Below are positions 16,206-16,244 of a DNA stretch of 16,244 nt, piece by piece. Origin of the DNA: CAIRNS01 sp049508565. GTDB lineage: Bacteria > Elusimicrobiota > Endomicrobiia > Endomicrobiales > CAIRNS01. The notes under the pieces were generated by a model. The model searched no databases and was not told the origin of the DNA. It was given only the letters and a program-made list of their open reading frames with translations. Made by a program: the position numbers and the translations under genes. How positions within the stretch are numbered: the stretch's first letter is position 1; each line of letters begins with the position of its first letter. Location of the stretch: positions 1 through 16,244 of the forward strand of contig JBELAT010000032.1 in the NCBI GenBank assembly GCA_049508565.1, read 5' to 3'.

Positions 16206-16244
16206 GTGTATTTATATTCACATAAATTATCACTTTAATATTGA

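Noticed and set aside
1..16244. CRISPR arrays, tRNA or rRNA genes
   Set aside because: No spaced repeat series, cloverleaf-like sequence or rRNA core sequence was noticed on either strand by eye.

Overview
The window looks like bacterial chromosome from a didermic, uncultured-type lineage. It is dominated by two giant tandem genes of 1887 and about 2325 codons, both on the plus strand. They begin with Sec-signal-like N-termini and share a roughly 500-residue N-terminal module. Very long exported or membrane proteins carrying this 'IQDLHC ... VYVEGG ... GGFHS' pattern recall, from memory, predicted proteins of Omnitrophota (former OP3). That assignment is an inference from gene style, not a search result.

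Layout: (1) 1-957, minus strand: an IS30-family transposase with an intact frame that leaves the window at its 3' end, plus its terminal sequence at about 980-1011. (2) 1012-1206, plus strand: the C-terminal half of a DUF2442 gene, apparently cut by the insertion. (3) 1207-1647: no gene. (4) 1648-7311: giant protein A, with a signal-like N-terminus, the shared module, a middle region, a ten-helix EamA/DMT-like membrane domain and a C-terminal alpha/beta domain. (5) 7312-7700: a spacer with a possible weak terminator and an upstream motif shared with giant gene A. (6) 7701-14678: giant protein B, with the same N-terminal module, then different modules: an HEXXQ-containing region, a transmembrane helix, a Lys/Pro and Ala-rich coiled region, further helices flanking an HEXXH metalloprotease-like site, and a C-terminal alpha/beta domain. 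(7) 14784-16127, minus strand: an AAA_14/DUF4143 ATPase, convergent with giant gene B, with two 18-bp direct repeats in its promoter region.

The two giants are paralogs in their first ~530 residues and modular afterwards. The shared module has the motif order of the EreA/ChaN/Tiki hydrolase-like superfamily: an early His, a strand-end Glu about 28 residues later, and a late GGFH. This is the most interesting hypothesis here. One giant couples it to a transporter-like domain and the other to a membrane metalloprotease-like domain. Both proteins also end in the same residues, LEAA. The flanking IS30, broken DUF2442 and DUF4143 ATPase are typical accessory genes with no evident functional link to the giants.
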